The position numbers and the translations under genes were made by a program. From Catellatospora tritici (GTDB lineage: Bacteria; Actinomycetota; Actinomycetes; Mycobacteriales; Micromonosporaceae), in the NCBI RefSeq assembly GCF_019083965.1, contig NZ_JAHRCY010000013.1, forward strand, positions 94,320 through 158,319: a DNA stretch of 64,000 nt, in the 5' to 3' direction. Shown here piece by piece: positions 31,579-38,110 of this stretch; positions within the stretch are counted from its first letter, which is position 1, and the number at the start of each line of letters is the position of its first letter. Under the pieces are notes generated by a model that worked only from the letters and a program-made list of their open reading frames with translations, searched no databases and was not told the DNA's origin.

Positions 31579-32372
31579 GCACAGCCCGCGCCGTACGCGT
31601 GCCCGCCCGCGCCGCCGCCGTGATCACGATGGCGGCGCTGCTGGGGCTGGTCGCGTTCTTCTGGCCGTTCGTGGTCGCACCCGGACGGTTGGGTTCCACC
31701 CAGACACCGCCGCTGCTGTTCGGGGTGCTGCTGCTGGTGGTGCTGGCGGTGGTGCTCGCCGAGATCGCCGAGAAGCGGATCGACGCCAAGGCGCTGGCCA
31801 TGCTCGGGGTGCTTTCGGCGGTCAACGCGGCACTGCGGCCGCTGGGCGCGGGCACGGCCGGGATCGAGACGGTGTTCTTCCTGCTGGTGCTGGCCGGGCG
31901 GGTGTTCGGGCCCGGGTTCGGGTTCACCCTCGGCTGCACCTCGCTGTTCGCCTCCGCGCTGCTCACGGGCGGGGTCGGACCGTGGATGCCGTACCAGATG
32001 TTCGGCTGCGCGTACGTGGGGATGCTGGCGGGACTGCTGCCCCGGGTCCGGGGCAAAGCCGAGATCGCGATGCTGGCCGGGTACGCCGCCGTCTCCGGCT
32101 ACCTGTTCGGGTTTCTGCTCAACCTGTCGTTCTGGCCGTTCTCACTGGACCCGAACAGCTCCATCGCGTATGAGCCCGGCCTGCCGCTGCTCGAACAGCT
32201 CCAGCGCTACCTGGTGTTCTTCACCGTCACCTCGCTCGGCTGGGACACCGGCCGCGCCGTCACCACCGCGATCCTGGTCGCGCTCACCGGTCCGGCGGTG
32301 CTCGGGGCCCTGCGCCGCGCCGCCCGCCGCGCCAACTTCCACGCCGACCCGGCCTTCCATCCGCCACCCTGA
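31575..32372 (+). CDS. ECF transporter substrate-specific (S) component
   Basis: A 265-residue membrane protein with about six helices (near 13-32, 46-62, 75-95, 100-122, 135-150 and 215-235). It contains the block AMLGVLSAVNAALRPLGAG, and FFLLVLAGRVFGPGFGF, TLGCTSLFASALLTGGVGPW and PYQMFGCAYVGMLAG, typical of S components of the cobalamin/CbrT-like type. Substrate cobalamin is inferred from the riboswitch at the head of the operon. The gene overlaps the ATPase gene by 4 nt. It should bind the vitamin from the outer face and dock on EcfT. Confidence 0.88.
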   Translation: MSTARAVRVPARAAAVITMAALLGLVAFFWPFVVAPGRLGSTQTPPLLFGVLLLVVLAVVLAEIAEKRIDAKALAMLGVLSAVNAALRPLGAGTAGIETVFFLLVLAGRVFGPGFGFTLGCTSLFASALLTGGVGPWMPYQMFGCAYVGMLAGLLPRVRGKAEIAMLAGYAAVSGYLFGFLLNLSFWPFSLDPNSSIAYEPGLPLLEQLQRYLVFFTVTSLGWDTGRAVTTAILVALTGPAVLGALRRAARRANFHADPAFHPPP

Positions 32373-32485
32373 CCAGGCCGTCCGGCGGCTCGATGCCGAG
32401 GCGATTCCGGCCCGTCCGCACCGGCAGGCCCCTGTGCCTGCGGGAACCGACCTCGGGCGATCGCACCTGGCTCTGTGCCGGCGGC

Positions 32486-32525
32486 CACACCTCATTTGGT
32501 GTAGGCACACCTCATTTGGTGTAGG
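32486..32525. repeat. Two exact 20-bp tandem repeats with dyad
   Basis: CACACCTCATTTGGTGTAGG occurs twice in direct tandem (32486-32505, 32506-32525), and a third CACAC begins at 32526. Each unit carries the dyad ACACC-TCATTT-GGTGT. It lies 46 nt upstream of the GTG of the nucleotidyltransferase gene and after the ECF operon. Tandem operator sites or small attenuator hairpins are possible. Confidence 0.85.
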
Positions 32526-32571
32526 CACACGCTGCGAGGTGTGGCTGCCGTGCGCGGTATCGTTGCGGTCC

Positions 32572-33330
32572 GTGAACGATCTTGTACGGCGATTGGCCCG
32601 TGTCCACGGCGTGGTGGCGGTGGTGCTCGGCGGAAGCCGGGCGCGGGGCGAGCACCGGCCCGACAGCGACTACGACTACGGCCTGTACTACCGCGGGGAC
32701 CTGGACGTCGACGCGTTGCGGACGCTGGCGGCCGAGGTCGCGACCAAGCACGACGTGTACCGTCCGGGCGACTGGGGTCCGTGGGTGGACGGCGGGGCCT
32801 GGCTCACCGTCGACGGGCTGGCCGTCGACTGGATCTACCGTGACCTGGACCGGGTGCGGGCCAGCTGGATTGACTGCCAGGCGGGCCGCTACACGGTGGG
32901 CCAGCAGCCCGGCCACCCGCTCGGCTTCTACAGCCACGCGTACGCGGGGGAGGTGGCGCTGTGCCAGGTGCTCGCCGATCCGACCGGTGCGGTGTCGGCG
33001 CTGCGCGAGCAGGCGCGGGACTATCCGCGCCCGCTGGCCGACGCGCTGGTCGCGGGCCTGTGGGAGGCGGACTTCATGATCGGGGCCGCGCGCAAGGCGC
33101 CGCTGGACCGGGTGTACGTCACCGGCTGCCTGTTCCGTGCCGTCGGCGTCATGGCGCAGGCCCTGCACGGCCGGGCGGGCCGCTGGACGATCAACGAGAA
33201 GGGCATCGTGGCCGCTGCGGCGAAGCTGGACATCGCCCCGCCGGGGTTCGCCGCCGCGGCCGAGGCTGCCGTCACCGACGCCGACGCGGCGGCCGCGCTG
33301 TTGGGCCGGGTGCGTGCCGCGACCCGCTGA
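32572..33330 (+). CDS. Nucleotidyltransferase (MNT/DUF4037-like)
   Basis: A 252-residue soluble protein. The nucleotidyltransferase signature is clear: LGGSRARGEHRPDSDYDYGL (GSxARG and two metal-binding Asp), with a third acidic residue in VDWIYRDLDRV. The C-terminal part is helical (about 130-250) with FMIGAARKAPLDRVYVTGCLF, as in DUF4037-type proteins. Possible activities are adenylylation of a small molecule or protein. The GTG at 32572 follows the tandem 20-bp repeats, which may regulate it. Confidence 0.85.
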   Translation: MNDLVRRLARVHGVVAVVLGGSRARGEHRPDSDYDYGLYYRGDLDVDALRTLAAEVATKHDVYRPGDWGPWVDGGAWLTVDGLAVDWIYRDLDRVRASWIDCQAGRYTVGQQPGHPLGFYSHAYAGEVALCQVLADPTGAVSALREQARDYPRPLADALVAGLWEADFMIGAARKAPLDRVYVTGCLFRAVGVMAQALHGRAGRWTINEKGIVAAAAKLDIAPPGFAAAAEAAVTDADAAAALLGRVRAATR

Positions 33331-33453
33331 TCCGGCTGACGGGCCGCAGAGTTAACACGCGGTTCGATGCCAATTTACATCCATAATCTTCCATTGTTCG
33401 TACTCGCGCGCAACGATGACGCTCGATCGTCACCCCGTCGCGGAGGTACCCCC

Positions 33454-33876
33454 ATGACCCTCGCCCTGCGCAACCCGGCCCGCCTGTCCTGGCCGCTGCG
33501 CGCCGCCCTCGTCCTGGCCATGCTGCTCACCGCCCTGGTCGTTCCCGCGACCAGCGAGCCCGCCTCGGCCGCCGTCTACAGCTCGTGCACCATCTCCCGC
33601 TGTGCCGACGCGCGCACCGCCCGCTCCGGCTGGTCGGCCAAGGGCTTCCCGACCAGCGCGGGCTGGTACTCGTGGAGCGGCGGCCTCTACAACTACACCG
33701 GTGGCCAGTTCTACAACCGCGAGGGCCAACTGCCCGCCGGTGCCACCTACTACGAGTACGACGTGTACCCGCGCACCAAGGGCGCCGCCCGCGACGCGTA
33801 CCGCATCGTCGTCAACCGCAGCACCGGCGTGACCTGGTTCTCGCCGAACCACTACACCGACTTCTACCGGCTCTGA
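33454..33876 (+). CDS. Secreted guanyl-specific ribonuclease (RNase Sa/barnase type)
   Basis: A 140-residue protein: signal peptide to about residue 40, then a compact RNase of the microbial N1/T1 family. The Cys45-Cys50 pair may form a disulfide. The catalytic set is in place, with Glu101 (in YYEYDVYP), Arg117 (in AYRIVV) and His133 (in PNHYTDFYRL). GGQFYNREGQLP is the conserved substrate-loop block. The ATG at 33454 follows GGAGGTACCCCC. An AT-rich stretch with CATAAT at about 33382 lies upstream and may be the promoter. The next gene encodes barstar, as in classical barnase systems. Confidence 0.93.
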   Translation: MTLALRNPARLSWPLRAALVLAMLLTALVVPATSEPASAAVYSSCTISRCADARTARSGWSAKGFPTSAGWYSWSGGLYNYTGGQFYNREGQLPAGATYYEYDVYPRTKGAARDAYRIVVNRSTGVTWFSPNHYTDFYRL

Positions 33877-33888
33877 GTCGAGGTCGCC

Positions 33889-34275
33889 GTGCCGACGCCC
33901 GCTGCCCTGCCGCGCTGGCTGGACCTGCGCGAGCAGCCCGCGCCCGCCGGCGACCGCACCATCGACGGACGGGCCTGCCGTACCCGGGCGGGCCTGTTCG
34001 CCGAGCTCGCCCGCGCACTGGCGTTCCCGCCGCACTTCGGCCGCAACTGGGACGCCTGCGCCGACTGCCTGCGCGACGCGGTCCAGGCCGACCCGGTGCT
34101 CACGGTCGGGCACGCCGAGGACCTGCTGGCCGCCGAGCCGCACCACCTGCCCGTGCTGCTGGACATCGTGTCCGTGCTCGTCCGGGACACCCCGGCCGTG
34201 ACACTGGCCCTGCACCCGTCTCCGCCGTACGCGGAGGAGTTCGTCGAGCGCCTGCGTGCCGCGACGCTGGAGTGA
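33889..34275 (+). CDS. Barstar family RNase inhibitor
   Basis: A 128-residue protein starting with GTG. It has the barstar core: strand and helix RTIDGRACRTRAGLFAELARAL, then FPPHFGRNWDACADCLRDAV, a block highly typical of barstar (NWDAxxDCL). No signal peptide, so it stays in the cytoplasm and would protect the producer from its own RNase before export. It begins 12 nt after the RNase stop, on the same transcript. Confidence 0.93.
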   Translation: MPTPAALPRWLDLREQPAPAGDRTIDGRACRTRAGLFAELARALAFPPHFGRNWDACADCLRDAVQADPVLTVGHAEDLLAAEPHHLPVLLDIVSVLVRDTPAVTLALHPSPPYAEEFVERLRAATLE

Positions 34276-34287
34276 CCGGGCGGCAGT

Positions 34288-34318
34288 TTGACTTAGAGCG
34301 CGCTCTAATTTCTAGCGT
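34288..34318 (+). promoter_or_regulatory. MerR-type promoter with 19-bp spacer
   Basis: A -35 TTGACT (34288-34293) and a -10 TAGCGT (34313-34318) are separated by 19 bp, the long spacing typical of promoters activated by MerR proteins. A perfect 16-bp palindrome TTAGAGCGCGCTCTAA (34293-34308) lies in the spacer. Transcription would start about 34325, at the GTG of the regulator. Confidence 0.75.
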
Positions 34319-34325
34319 GACTGAT

Positions 34326-34712
34326 GTGTACACGATCGAGGAGGCCGCGCGGCGGACCGGGCTGAGCGCCCACACGCTGCGCTACTACGAGCGTATCGGG
34401 CTGCTGGAGCCCGTGGGCCGGGCGGGCAGCGGGCACCGCCGCTACTGCGACGCCGACCTCGGCTGGGTCGAGTTCCTGACCATGCTGCGCCAGACCGGCA
34501 TGCCGATCCGCGACATGCAGCGCTTCGTCGCGCTCACCCGCTCCGGCGACCACACGATCGCGCAGCGGGTCGAGGTGCTGCGGGCCCACCGCGACACGTT
34601 GGCGGCGCAGTTGGCCCTGCTCACCCGGCACTACGCGAAGATCGAGAACAAGATCTCGATCTACGAGGGCATCCTCGCCGAACATCGGAACCACCACAGG
34701 GAGCTGGTATGA
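34326..34712 (+). CDS. MerR family transcriptional regulator
   Basis: A 128-residue regulator. The N-terminal winged helix is VYTIEEAARRTGLSAHTLRY and YERIGLLEPVGR, followed by GHRRYCDADLGWVEFLTMLR and a dimerisation coiled coil (about 80-115). The effector segment is short, as in regulators of aldo/keto reductases. The promoter geometry suggests a leaderless transcript beginning at the GTG at 34326; a GTG at 34317 is the alternative. The stop overlaps the reductase ATG by 4 nt, so the two genes are one unit and probably autoregulated. Confidence 0.9.
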   Translation: MYTIEEAARRTGLSAHTLRYYERIGLLEPVGRAGSGHRRYCDADLGWVEFLTMLRQTGMPIRDMQRFVALTRSGDHTIAQRVEVLRAHRDTLAAQLALLTRHYAKIENKISIYEGILAEHRNHHRELV

Positions 34713-35713
34713 AGACAGTCGGACTAGGCCGCACCGGCGAGCAGGTGTCGCAGCTTGCGCTCGGTTGCATGATCATGGGTACCACCACCGACGAGCAGGA
34801 GTCGGTGCGGATCATCAACCGCTACACCTACGCCGGCGGCAACTTCCTCGACACCGCCAACTGCTACGCCTGGTTCACCCGCCCGGACGCCACCGGCGCG
34901 GAGAGCGAGGAGCTGCTGGGCCGATGGTTCGCCGCCACCGGCCGCCGCGACGAGGTGTTCCTGGCCACCAAGGGCTCGGCCATGGTGTGGGACCGCGACG
35001 GGGTATGGCGCGACGGTGCCGTCGACTGGGCGCTGGCCGGCAGCCGCTTCGAGGGGACGGCCGCGGCCACGCTGCACCGGGCGATCGACGAGAGCCTGCG
35101 GCGGCTGCGCACCGACCACATCGACCTGTACTACGTGCACGTCGACAGCATGGCCACGCCGCTGGAGGAGACGTTGCAGGCGCTGGCCGACATCGTCGCG
35201 GCGGGCAAGGCCCGCTACATCGGCTGGTCGAACGTGCGCACCTGGCGGCTGGAGCGCATCCGGCAGCTGTGCGCGCAGCACGGCTGGCCGGCGCCGGTGG
35301 CGCTGCAACAACAGCACAGCTACCTGCGGCCCAAGGCCGGGGTGGACACCCCGTCCATCGTCGGCCCGGAGCAGCTGGACTACCTGCGCCACCACGACGA
35401 CCTGACGCTGGTGGCGTTCTCGCCGATCCTCAAGGGCGTCTACGACTCGGCGGCCAAGCGGGTCGGACACTGGGCGATGGACAACTACACCGGGCCCGAC
35501 GCCGAAACGCGGCTGGCGGCGGTGGCGAAGGTGGCCGCCGAGGTCGGCGCGACCCCGAACCAGGTGGTGCTGGCCTGGCTGCTGCGGTCCACGCCGACGG
35601 TTATCCCGCTGGTCGGGCCGCGGACCCTGGAGCAGTACGACAGCGCGGCGGCCGCGCTCGACGTCGAACTCAGCGATGACCAGCTGGCGCTGCTCGACGC
35701 CGCCGGTGCCTGA
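34709..35713 (+). CDS. Aldo/keto reductase
   Basis: A 334-residue NADPH-dependent (alpha/beta)8-barrel reductase. The catalytic tetrad is visible: Asp in FLDTANCYAWF, Tyr in the same block, Lys in FLATKGSA and His in LYYVHVDSM. The cofactor-binding end includes FSPILKGVY and TVIPLVGPRTLEQ. It is coupled to the MerR regulator by a 4-nt overlap. The substrate is unknown. Confidence 0.93.
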   Translation: MKTVGLGRTGEQVSQLALGCMIMGTTTDEQESVRIINRYTYAGGNFLDTANCYAWFTRPDATGAESEELLGRWFAATGRRDEVFLATKGSAMVWDRDGVWRDGAVDWALAGSRFEGTAAATLHRAIDESLRRLRTDHIDLYYVHVDSMATPLEETLQALADIVAAGKARYIGWSNVRTWRLERIRQLCAQHGWPAPVALQQQHSYLRPKAGVDTPSIVGPEQLDYLRHHDDLTLVAFSPILKGVYDSAAKRVGHWAMDNYTGPDAETRLAAVAKVAAEVGATPNQVVLAWLLRSTPTVIPLVGPRTLEQYDSAAAALDVELSDDQLALLDAAGA

Positions 35714-35736
35714 TACGCACGTGCCCACGGACGGCA

Positions 35737-35765
35737 GCGGGCGGCGCCACGGGGGCGCCGCCCGC
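35737..35765. terminator. Bidirectional terminator between convergent reductase genes
   Basis: GCGGGCGGCGCC, loop ACGGG, then the exact complement: a 12-bp stem in the gap between the stops at 35713 and 35795. Confidence 0.75.
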
Positions 35766-35766
35766 C

Positions 35767-35808
35767 TCGCGTCAGTAGCCGGACGCCCTTCGCGTCAGTA
35801 GCCGGACG
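35767..35808. repeat. Short direct duplication at a gene end
   Basis: The 19-bp TCGCGTCAGTAGCCGGACG occurs at 35767-35785 and 35790-35808. The right copy contains the last codons and stop of the aldo/keto reductase on the minus strand; the left copy is a 23-bp-period duplication just beyond the stop. Confidence 0.85.
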
Positions 35809-36766
35809 GCAGCCGGGGCGTGTAGTGCTCCTCGAGGCCGTGGGCCTCGTCGTCGGTCAGCTTCAGGTCCAGCGCGGCGACGGCGTCGGTCAGGTGGTGT
35901 GGCTTGGTCGGGCCGACGATCGGGGCGGTGACGACCGGGTTGCGCAGCACCCAGGCCAGCGCGACCTGCGCCATCGGCACGTCGTGCACCTGGGCGACAT
36001 GCTGCACCGCGTCGACGATCGGCTTGTTGAACTCGCCGTCGTAGCGCGACTGCAGCGGGTCGGTGGCGGCGCGCTGGGTGGTGTTCTGGTCCCACGGCCG
36101 GGCCAGCCGCCCCTTGGCCAGCGGGCTCCACGGGATGCTGCCGACGCCCTGGTCGGCCAGCAGCCCGAACATCTCCCGCTCCTCCTCGCGCTGCACCAGG
36201 CTGTACTGGTTCTGCATGGACACGAACGGGGTCCACCCGTGCGTCCGCGCGGCGTGCTGCATCTTGGCGAACTGCCACGCCCACATCGACGACGCCCCGA
36301 GGTAGCGGACCTTGCCCGCCCTGACCACGTCGTGCAGCGCCTCCATGGTCTCCTCGACCGGGGTCTCCGGGTCGAACCGGTGGATCTGGTACAGGTCCAC
36401 GTAGTCGGTGCCCAGGCGGCTCAACGAGGCGTCGATCTGCTCCATGATCGCCTTGCGGGACAGGCCCGCGCCGCCGGGGCCGTCGTGCATCTTGAAGAAC
36501 ACCTTGGTGGCCAGGACGACGTCGTCGCGGCGGGTGTACTTGCGGATCGCCCGGCCGACGACCTCCTCGGAGGTGCCGTACCCGTAGGCGTTGGCGGTGT
36601 CCCAGAAGGTGATGCCGAGATCGACGGCCTGCCGGAAGACCGGCTCGGCGGCCTCGTCGCCCAGCGCCCAGTCGTTGAAGCCGCGCGAGGTGTCGCCGAA
36701 GCTCATGCAGCCGAGAGCGACCCGGCTGACCTTGAGACCCGACGTGCCCAGGCGTGTGTAGTGCAT
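35795..36766 (-). CDS. Aldo/keto reductase
   Basis: A 323-residue reductase of the same fold as its convergent neighbour but of a different subgroup (related to YajO/voltage-gated potassium channel beta-like). Tetrad: Asp in FWDTANAYGYG with Tyr, Lys in VLATKVFFK and His in LYQIHRFD. Cofactor-region blocks are WSPLAKGRL and VVTAPIVGPTKPHHL. The ATG at 36766 follows GAATCCCCTCC-type sequence on the coding strand. It is followed on the other side by the alcohol dehydrogenase gene, on the same strand and upstream. Substrate unknown. Confidence 0.93.
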   Translation of the reverse strand: MHYTRLGTSGLKVSRVALGCMSFGDTSRGFNDWALGDEAAEPVFRQAVDLGITFWDTANAYGYGTSEEVVGRAIRKYTRRDDVVLATKVFFKMHDGPGGAGLSRKAIMEQIDASLSRLGTDYVDLYQIHRFDPETPVEETMEALHDVVRAGKVRYLGASSMWAWQFAKMQHAARTHGWTPFVSMQNQYSLVQREEEREMFGLLADQGVGSIPWSPLAKGRLARPWDQNTTQRAATDPLQSRYDGEFNKPIVDAVQHVAQVHDVPMAQVALAWVLRNPVVTAPIVGPTKPHHLTDAVAALDLKLTDDEAHGLEEHYTPRLPSGY

Positions 36767-36810
36767 GGAGGGGATTCCTGTCTGTCGTGAGTGGATCGAG
36801 ATTGTTCAGG

Positions 36811-37833
36811 TCACGGCGTGACCAGGACCTTCAGTGCCTCGCGACGGTCCATGGCACGGTAGCCGTCGGGTGTCTCGTCCAGGGTGATGGTGCTGTCGAA
36901 GACCTTGCCCGGGTCGACGCTGCCGTCGAGGATCGCGGGCATCAGCTGCTCGATGTAGGCACGCACCGGCGCCGGGCCACCGTTGAGGGTGACGTTGCCG
37001 CCGAACAGGCTGGCCCAGCCGACCGGCGCCTCGTCGTACTGCGGGACGCCGACACGGGCGACGATGCCACCGGCCCGGACCACACCGACGGCCTGGTCGT
37101 ACGCCTCCCGGTAGCCGACCGCCTCCAGCACCGCGTGGGCGCCGTCGCCACCGGTCAGCTCCTTGACGTGGGCGATGCCCTCGGCGCCGCGCTCGGCGAC
37201 CACGTCGGTGGCGCCGAACTCCCGGCCCAGGTCGGTGCGGTTCTTGTGGCGACCCATCAGGATGATCCGCTCCGCGCCGAGCTGCCGGGCCGACAGGACC
37301 CCGAGCAGGCCGACCGCGCCGTCTCCGATGACGGCGACCGTGGTGCGCGGACTGACGGCGGCGCACACGGCGGCGTGGTAGCCGGTGCCGTACACGTCGG
37401 CGAGGGTCAGCAGCGAGGGCAGCAGCGGCGAGTCCTCGGCGACGGGCAGCTTCACCAGCGTGCCGGAGGCCTGCGGGACCCGGGTGTACTCGGCCTGGGC
37501 GGTGTTGAAGAAGCCGCCGTGGCGGCACGAGGTCTGCACACCCTCGTGGCAGAAGTCGCAGGTGTTGTCCTGGTACGCGAACGACGCCACCACCAGGTCG
37601 CCTTTGGCCAGGCCGGTCGTCCGCGCGCCCAGCTCCTCCACGACGCCGAGGAACTCGTGCCCCATCGTCGTGGGCCCGTCCTCGGCGGACCGGTGGTGGT
37701 AGGGGTGCAGGTCGCTGCCGCAGATGCAGGTGCGTACGACGCGCACGATCGCGTCGGTCGGCTCCTGGATGACCGGGTCGGGCACCTGCTCGACCCGGAC
37801 GTCCCCGGCGCCGTACATGACTGTGGCTTTCAT
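36811..37833 (-). CDS. Zinc-dependent alcohol dehydrogenase family protein
   Basis: A 340-residue medium-chain dehydrogenase. Catalytic zinc ligands are in RTCICGSDLHPYHH and MGHEFLGVVEE. A second cysteine group (NTCDFCHEGVQTSCRHGG) may partly form the structural zinc site. The NAD(P)-binding GDGAVGLLGVL precedes GRHKNRTDLGREFGATDVV, where Arg and His after the second strand favour NADP. The ATG at 37833 gives MKATVMYGAGDVRVE, the usual opening. It lies upstream of the reductase on the same strand with a gap of 44 nt, and they may be co-transcribed. Confidence 0.93.
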   Translation of the reverse strand: MKATVMYGAGDVRVEQVPDPVIQEPTDAIVRVVRTCICGSDLHPYHHRSAEDGPTTMGHEFLGVVEELGARTTGLAKGDLVVASFAYQDNTCDFCHEGVQTSCRHGGFFNTAQAEYTRVPQASGTLVKLPVAEDSPLLPSLLTLADVYGTGYHAAVCAAVSPRTTVAVIGDGAVGLLGVLSARQLGAERIILMGRHKNRTDLGREFGATDVVAERGAEGIAHVKELTGGDGAHAVLEAVGYREAYDQAVGVVRAGGIVARVGVPQYDEAPVGWASLFGGNVTLNGGPAPVRAYIEQLMPAILDGSVDPGKVFDSTITLDETPDGYRAMDRREALKVLVTP

Positions 37834-37944
37834 GAGCACTTCCGATCTCGTGGTGTTGCCGAAATCCAGGTCTACCGCTGTACCTGACCAGTATCTGGCG
37901 TGCGGCGGCCGGCTCGGCGCCATCCCGCAAACCCCGTCCGGGGC

Positions 37945-38050
37945 CCAACCGGCAGTGTGCTGTTGCGGGCGCTGGGCGCCGACCACGTCCTCGACCAGCG
38001 CAGCCCCGACCTGGCCGCGCGGGTCCTTGCCCGCCGGGATGGGCTGGTCC
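37945..38050 (+). pseudogene. Possible remnant of a quinone oxidoreductase-like gene
   Basis: In one plus-strand frame the sequence reads RALGADHVLDQRSPDLAARVLA, a phrase typical of the region after the NAD(P)-binding loop in medium-chain dehydrogenases and quinone oxidoreductases. It has no start, no glycine-rich loop upstream and no complete continuation. It lies next to an intact family member on the opposite strand. It is a small piece and may be chance similarity. Confidence 0.35.
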
Positions 38051-38110
38051 GCCCGTGCGGTGCCGGTGCTCCGCGTAGCGTGGAACCGGAGTTCCCCGGC
38101 TTGGAGGACC

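Noticed and set aside
32486..32525. CRISPR repeats
   Set aside because: Only two contiguous 20-bp units with no spacers and no cas genes.
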